DNA of 64,000 nucleotides from Sphaerolaimus hirsutus. Its lineage: Eukaryota; Nematoda; Chromadorea; Monhysterida; Sphaerolaimidae. The stretch spans positions 13,677,206 through 13,741,205 of the forward strand of contig OZ038453.1 of assembly GCA_964036195.1 (NCBI GenBank), in the 5' to 3' direction. This document shows, one piece after another, positions 57,961-64,000 of the stretch. Both the position numbers and the translations under genes were made by a program. Every line of letters starts with the position of its first letter. Position 1 is the stretch's first letter. The notes under the pieces were generated by a model. That model did not search any database, was not told the origin of the DNA, and worked only from the letters and a program-made list of their open reading frames with translations.

Positions 57961-58302
57961 ATGTGCCAATGCAGATGCGCTTGTTGTGGAAAAGATGTGA
58001 CTGGGAAGAAAATTTCGGGTGAAAAAGATACAAAACCTTCATTAGAAACAGTAAAAGAACCACAAGAGATAAGAGAAAAGCTAGTTTAAACCTTTCCAAA
58101 CTTTTTATAGATTGACAACCTTGTCCTTAATCACAAAAAATCACATTTCAGTATTGGAAAATACAGTGTTAAAGATCTGCTTGTAAAAACGGACTGCCAT
58201 GTGCCACCTGCGATGGTGGATGCTTGGGAAAATGGCAATTTGATTGAATTTATTATTTGGTCATCGTGTCTGGTCATCAGTTTAGCTATGCTTTTTTACC
58301 AG
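57961..58302 (+). CDS. DEG/ENaC channel gene B, N-terminal exons
   Basis: Exon 57961-58079 (or to 58083) starts after CACCTCAG and encodes MCQCRCACCGKDVTGKK..., paralogous to exon 2 of gene A. Exon 58152-58302 encodes a segment with LLVKTDCHVPPAMVDAW and the hydrophobic FIIWSSCLVISLAMLFYQ, the expected cytoplasmic motif and TM1 of DEG/ENaC subunits, with a GTAAGT donor. Phase works only if the first intron uses a GC donor (AA|GCTAGT). The start exon upstream and everything after TM1 are not seen; a 3-kb inverted repeat and an assembly gap follow. Confidence 0.7.
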
Positions 58303-58329
58303 GTAAGTAAATATGTCACATAAAGTACT

Positions 58330-59332
58330 GTTGTAGTCACACTACATTACACACTATTCTATACTCTATTCCTTACTTGTACTCTGTATTCAATTCTGAG
58401 TAGGTTTTGAGTGATTGGTCTGAACCGTTAACTTTTATGTTTCAACCAATCTTGAGTAGTGACCACTTGAGTGTTTAGGTCAGTTGATGTTCATTAACTC
58501 ACTTTTCCCTCATCATTCATGTCCCCTTCAGGGGTTGATGATCTATGAATATGAGATGCAAGACTTTGAGACCCGTGTCGCCGAGTGATGTTCCACCTAA
58601 AATGCAACAACACAACGTCTCAAACACAACTCTCCTCTGGTCGTTGGCTTAGTGGACTTGGCTTCACCTCTTGCCCAAGGTCCACATGCCACCAATCCAT
58701 CTGAACCCCACACATGTTTATCATCTGTGTCACGGACTCAGTTTGCTGTGAGCTGTTTCCTGTGTGCACAACATGGTGACCACACTCGCTTGAAACTTCT
58801 CAAGCCTATGTGAACCCGCCCGCTCCCGACTGTCCCACAATGACATTGGTGGCACCCCAATCGAACCTGTGGCAGCACCTGCCAGCAAGAGCAGCCCCCC
58901 ACAGCGTGCCACAAGAGCGCATGCATGACACAAAAGATGTCAAATGCAAAAACCCTGGCCGTCAAAGCAGCAACCGGGAACAGAGGCAAACAGGTCAATG
59001 GTCCAACAGAGACACCGACAGCCTAAACCCTGGCCATCAAGCAGTGACATCAAGAATTGAGGCAAACAGGTTGGCCGTCAAGCAATGACACCGACAGCCT
59101 AACCATCCCAGCTGTCAAGCAGCGACACTGGGAACCCTCACCAGCATACCAGATGTCAATCAGTGACACTGGTAAATTAAAAACACCACTTTGGCCATTA
59201 ATCAGCAATGCCAGGACCCAAACATACCCTGACTGTCAATCAGTGACACCAGCAGAACTTCCCACCCAAACACCCACCAACCTATGTCAATGCACAATTA
59301 TCCAATACACACCTCTGAAACGGTCCACCTAC
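58330..59332 (+). repeat. Left arm of a ~1-kb inverted repeat
   Basis: Pairs in inverse orientation with 60717-61691. Matches include GTGATTGGTCTGAACCGTTA, TCATTCATGTCCCCTTC and CACAAAAGATGTCAAATGCA. The arm contains degenerate short repeats of the type GTCAATCAGTGACAC. Several indels and substitutions separate the arms. Confidence 0.88.
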
Positions 59333-60516
59333 ATGAAGTCCAAATAATGAGATGTATTTGAGGTACAGGGAGTTGACATGCAATTCAGAAACAGTCACCA
59401 GAACCCCTTGAGGTCCTGGCAAGTTCCTGAGGATGGACACGTCAACTTACCGGCCGTTTCGTATCTGCTGACGGTTTACTTTGGTTAATTGTTAGGTTTA
59501 GATAAAAGTAAATTACAAGCTCCAGTTAGCTCCAAGCAGTTAGTATGCTTCAGGGGGACCGAATTGGTTTGCATGGGAATTTATTTAGCAAATAATCGGA
59601 GTCAATTCACAGTAGCCCAAACAAGTTGTAGAACCTCTAGTGGGTACAAAAATTGCAAAACAGCATGTTTTATAATCAGCACTAAATTACCATAATACAA
59701 ATGAATAATAAATTTAAGACACACGACAATATACTAGTCGAATGAATTCAAAGGCAAGAATTTGATCACGTGAAAACCATAAAATGCAAAGCGTAATAAT
59801 TTATTGGAAAAATGAAAATACATGGTAACATATCAGAAAGCGATTTCCAATGGACAGCGTAAACTTGTAAAATCAGGGGAGTGTAATTACAATATAAATC
59901 TTCCTTATTTAATTCACTAATTTTCACTTTCGAAGTGTCAAAAGGTGGGCTTTTATTTTTTGGATTACGGTAACAACTTGAACAGGTGGTGGTGTCGCTA
60001 TGTTATCACCGCGCGCCACTAGGCAAAAATATTCCAGTTGCCCGCCCGACCAAGGTTATTGAAAATATGTTTCGTGGGGGTTTTTCAAGGTTATATCATA
60101 GCCGGGTAATGAGTGGAAACGTACGGGCACAGTATGCACTGCAACGACACTAGCACTTCTGAGTTCACCAGATCACCCTAGGTGATGGCAATTTTTTAAT
60201 TTGCACTGTGGTGCTCTTCACGTTATGCCGTGCTCTGCACATATCGTGCGTACATAATTTCTAGTAATTAATTGAATTTTGCCACTTCTCTGCTCATTAC
60301 CCATTCCTAAATAAAATGCACTCAGTCGGGGGAAACGAAGGTTATCTCAGAGGCTAAAACGTGCTGACAAAGTGAACACCTTTCTTACGTGATAAAAGTT
60401 CTATACATTTCAAGCCCATTTCTAGCCACAACACTTTTTGTAGTTACATTTTTGGTCAAAAACTCATAAAAATGAAATGGAAAAATAAAAGTTCCGGCAA
60501 CTAATTAGAATTATAC
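59333..60516. other. Spacer between the inverted arms
   Basis: AT-rich sequence with no recognised gene; an ORF at 59489-59695 resembles nothing known. It runs into the assembly gap. Confidence 0.5.
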
Positions 60517-60716
60517 NNNNNNNNNNNNNNNNNNNNNNNNNNNNNNNNNNNNNNNNNNNNNNNNNNNNNNNNNNNNNNNNNNNNNNNNNNNNNNNNNNNN
60601 NNNNNNNNNNNNNNNNNNNNNNNNNNNNNNNNNNNNNNNNNNNNNNNNNNNNNNNNNNNNNNNNNNNNNNNNNNNNNNNNNNNNNNNNNNNNNNNNNNNN
60701 NNNNNNNNNNNNNNNN
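60517..60716. other. Assembly gap, 200 N
   Basis: Exactly 200 unknown bases, a conventional filler length, so the real distance is unknown. The right inverted arm begins directly at its edge. Confidence 0.98.
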
Positions 60717-61691
60717 AGTCCGTTTCAGAGGTGTGTATTGGATAATTGCATTGACATAGGTTGGTGGGTGTTTGGGTGGGTAGTTCTGCTGGTGTCACTG
60801 ATTGACAGTCAGGGTATGTTTGGGTCCTGGCATTGCTGATTAATGGCCAAAGTGGTGTTTTTAATTTACCAGTGTCACTGATTGACATCTGGTATGCTGT
60901 TGAGGGTTCCCAGTGTCGCTGCTTGACAGCTGGGATGGTTAGGCTGTCGGTGTCATTGCTTGACGGCCGACCTGTTTGCCTCAGTTCCTGGTGTCGCTGC
61001 TTAATGGCTGGGGTTAGGCTGTCAATGTCTCTGTTGGACTGCTGACCTGTTTGCCTCTGTACCCAGTTGCTGCTTTGACGGCCAGGGTTTTTGCATTTGA
61101 CATCTTTTGTGTCATGCATGCGCTCTTGTGGCGGGCGGCGGGGGGCTGCTCTTGCTGGCAGGTGCTGCTACAGGTTCGATTGGGGTGCCACCGATGTCAT
61201 TGTTGGACAGTCGGGGGCGGGCGGGTTCACATCGGCTTGAGAAGTTTCAAGCCAGTACGATCACCATGTTGTGCACACGGGAAACGGGGCTGACTGCGTA
61301 CCGAGTCCGTGGCGCACAGATGAGAAACGTGCAGTGAGTTTCAGCTGGATTGGCATGTGGACCTTGGGCAAGAGGCGAAGCCAAGTCCACGAAGCCAACA
61401 ACGGGAGGATATTTGTGTTTGAGATGTTGTGTTGTTGCGTTTTGGTGGAACGTCGCTCGGCGACACGGATCTCAAAGTTTTAGCATCTCATATTCATAGA
61501 TGGTCAACCCCCGAAGGGGACATGAATGATGAGGGAAAAGTGAGTCAATGAACATCAACTGACCTAAACAACCAAGTGGTCACTACTCAAGGTTGGTTGA
61601 AACATAAAAGTTAACGGTTCAGACCAATCACCCCAAACCTATCCAACCATAGGAATGCAAGTGTATATAATGTAGTGGACTCTAACTACAA
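60717..61691 (-). repeat. Right arm of the inverted repeat
   Basis: Reverse complement of 58330-59332 with differences. It ends near AACTACAACAA, matching GTTGTAGT at the left arm start. Together with the gap it forms a foldback structure or a mis-joined duplicate. Confidence 0.88.
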
Positions 61692-61785
61692 CAATACTCA
61701 TATATGGGTATTGCATAATTTAAACTTTCAACATCGATCATCTCAATTGATTTTTGTAGACACTTTCATTACACCTCATGGGAAG

Positions 61786-64000
61786 TGTGCGGTTCCGCCT
61801 AATTTACCGTAACCTGCATTTTTGTTTCACTTGAATAATTCTTATTTCACTTAGAAATATTTGCCTTTTCTTGCCTGCTGTAAACAACGGGTGATAAAAG
61901 TAATGACATTCATAATATTTAATCTATGTTTTTATTAATCTTTATAATTCTTTATGTCAACCCATTTTCTAACGACATGCGACAGGTGCAAAACCTGATA
62001 TTTGCTTTAAAGTAGACATAATAAGCAATTTGCTTGCGTTTTGAAGGTTAAATCGCCCATATGTAAGGCCGTTCTTGCCTAAAGAACAGCCCAGTCTACG
62101 ACTACTGATATCTGAATTTGAATGATTACTTTGTTTGATAGAAATAAAATATAAACTGAAAACAACTTGAATAAAACCTTTTGGATAAAAGCTAAAGTTT
62201 CTGCACTGTAGAACGCAGGAAAAGTAACCCCAAATAGTGTGAAACTTTACATGGCGCAGCGGAAAGGATAGAATTAGTAATTCAGTCCTGCAAAAAATAG
62301 AACCTGCACAACAGAAACCCCAATAACATCCAATTTTTTACAAAACACATAAACCAACATAAATTACTAAAATTTTATAATGCAGAAGCTAAATTCAAAT
62401 CTAAAGCGAAGCGTAAAAAATCATGAGCAAGGTCACCCCCACTGGACCGCTCAGGATGAGGCTCAACGCCTACAGAACCGACGCCTTGAAGATCCTACAG
62501 GCCGAAATACCGTATTTTAAAGTGGACAAAGATCAAGATTACCACCACAACAAGGACACCGCAGAAGCAGCTACAACACAACAACAGATGCTGCTCACAA
62601 AAATTCGAGACAAAACAACACTGTTACAAACCGCTACGGACAAATACGAAGAAGCTGTGGCTGAAATTCTAAAAGCTGCCAATGGGCCAAATGCTACACC
62701 GGAGATGATCAGCGCAGCTAACAAGGAAAACGACAAACTGAACGACAAATTATATCGTGACGATGGCATCATGGCAATACTAGCAAAAATGCAAGAACGA
62801 CAAAGCCAGCTGGATGCCCTGAAAGACAGCACGGAATGACAAATAAAAGACCTGAAAGAAGGTATAACGGGTGGATTAGAAAGGAAATTACAACATTTAG
62901 ATAGTTCTAGCGATGACGAAGAATTAATGAGGTTGCCAAAGATAAACGTGCCAAAATTCTCGGGCGACCCATTAGAATGGACTCGCTGGTGGAACATCTT
63001 CAAAACCCAGATCCACCAACGAAAGAAAATGAACGTCACTTTAAAATTCACCTATCTGAATGATTCACTCAAAGGTGAAGCCAAAAAATTACTTGGCGGA
63101 TTAAACATGGATGGCGCTGATTATTTGACAGCAATAAAACTTCTAAAATCCAATTTTGGCAATACAACATATGTCACCAACACATTATGGGAAAAATTAT
63201 ATAATTTACAACCCCCTACAATGAGAGGTGACAGTCTCATGACGTTTAGACGGGACGTCGGTACAACACTGACTCAACTCGCAGAGCGCGGAGAGAACAC
63301 GGAGTCCGGAGCGGTGCTGCGCGAACTGAGGAAATACCTCAGCCCAGAAATTCGCTTAGCAGTAACCGAAGACTTCAGGAGAGAAAACCCGCGCGACGAC
63401 GATGATGACGACGAAGATGGACCGGCAATGACCGTCAAAACGTTTGTTAAAGCTTTGGGAAATGTGGCCCAGGCCCGATTAGAATGCCAAACAGCAGCAG
63501 AAGCATCAAAACAAAATGATAACACTTCAAAGCAACAAAACAACAAAGTTAAATCTAAAGGAGTTCACAATACCGTTGCCTATTCCAGCTCCGAGAAACA
63601 AGTGGAGGAGGAAGACGAGGACAACACCACGTGCGCGGCTGCTACAACACAATGCCCAGCACCACGCACTTACGAAAAACGACAACAACAGAAACAAACA
63701 AAACCACACTCGAGCTACAGGTGTTTGTTTTGGTCTGGCAATGAACACTGGACGACCGACTGCGATCAGTGCCCGACGATCGAGGATCGCAAATTGGCGC
63801 TGAAAGCAATGGCGGACAGATGCCCGAGGTGCACAAAACTGGGCCACAACAAAGCCAATTGTCAGTCGGAACTAAGCTGTTATTACTGCCGAGCAAAGGA
63901 TAAGCACCATAGCACCATGTGCCCGGACCAGTTCGACAGAAGCTCCAACAACAAATCAACATCCAGCAGCAGCTCAAACACGAAAGAACAAAAAACGACA
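61786..64000 (+). mobile_element. BEL/Pao-like LTR retrotransposon, 5' part
   Basis: A likely 5' LTR spans 61786-62251 (TGTGCGG...TTTACA; AATAAA motifs near 62146 and 62170). A primer site TGGCGCAGCGGAAAGGAT follows directly at 62252-62269. Gag follows and runs off the window. The LTR borders are inferred from TG...CA ends and primer-site position, since the partner LTR is outside the window. Confidence 0.7.
62423..64000 (+). CDS. BEL/Pao-type Gag, split by an in-frame TGA, truncated by the window end
   Basis: The first ORF (62423-62839, 138 codons, mostly coiled coil) ends at a TGA; the same frame then stays open from 62840 to the window end. The second part carries the DUF1759-type Gag motif (PKFSGDPLEWTRWW near 62950), acidic and Gln-rich linkers, and three Cys/His knuckle-like motifs near 63718, 63820 and 63870 (CPRCTKLGHNKANC is the clearest). 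The TGA is followed by CAA. The break may be a point mutation, a sequencing error or a readthrough site. Polymerase genes would lie beyond the window. Confidence 0.8.

Noticed and set aside
62423..62839. 138-codon coiled-coil ORF as an independent host gene
   Set aside because: Same frame continues past the TGA into a BEL/Pao Gag and it lies just after a primer-binding site.

Overview
The window is animal nuclear DNA: about 36-40% GC, rich in introns with GT-AG (a few possible GC-AG) splice sites, and full of transposons. The host genes are a tandem pair of UDP-glycosyltransferases (UGT), a LIN-18/Ryk-type WIF-domain pseudokinase and two DEG/ENaC (degenerin) channel genes or fragments. This set, with the style of the UGT C-termini, fits a nematode or related ecdysozoan. 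The species cannot be fixed from the sequence.

Layout. (1) 1-17.2 kb: UGT-A (+ strand, 10 exons), flanked by a 490-bp direct repeat. A 9.9-kb CR1/L2-like LINE with one 2927-codon ORF (SGNH esterase, APE endonuclease, reverse transcriptase) is inserted in exon 9, between 450-bp identical duplications. The second duplicate restores a complete exon 9 with its own acceptor, so the gene may survive with the LINE as intron. (2) 20.2-23.9 kb: UGT-B (+), same exon plan, with exon 4 broken by a nested MITE. (3) 27.3-34.3 kb: Ryk/lin-18-like gene (- strand, at least 10 exons), with transposons in its introns. (4) 42.1-45.6 kb: DEG/ENaC gene A (+), N-terminal and C-terminal exons visible, middle not found. 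(5) 46.9-50.9 kb: LTR retrotransposon carrying only Gag-protease between 348-bp LTRs. (6) 51-55 kb: nested low-complexity elements. (7) 58.0-58.3 kb: N-terminal exons of DEG/ENaC gene B, followed by a ~1-kb inverted repeat around a 200-N gap. (8) 61.8 kb to the end: 5' part of a BEL/Pao-like LTR element, gag split by one in-frame TGA.

The most striking property is the transposon landscape. At least ten elements have hAT-type ends (YARNG) and 8-bp target duplications, mostly perfect. Their interiors are largely made of a short word repeated in inverted orientation: CACCGG, GCGCC, CGGGATCGGGATT, AACGTTTTTT, TACGCTT, or C/G tracts. Three otherwise different families also carry the same palindromic core GCGCGCAAGCGCGC beside AAAATTTT. 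A second superfamily has TA-flanked CCGTATT ends with three different internal word sets. One copy has been split by a 1.47-kb near-perfect palindromic transposon, and a sister copy at 25.4 kb gives the empty site.
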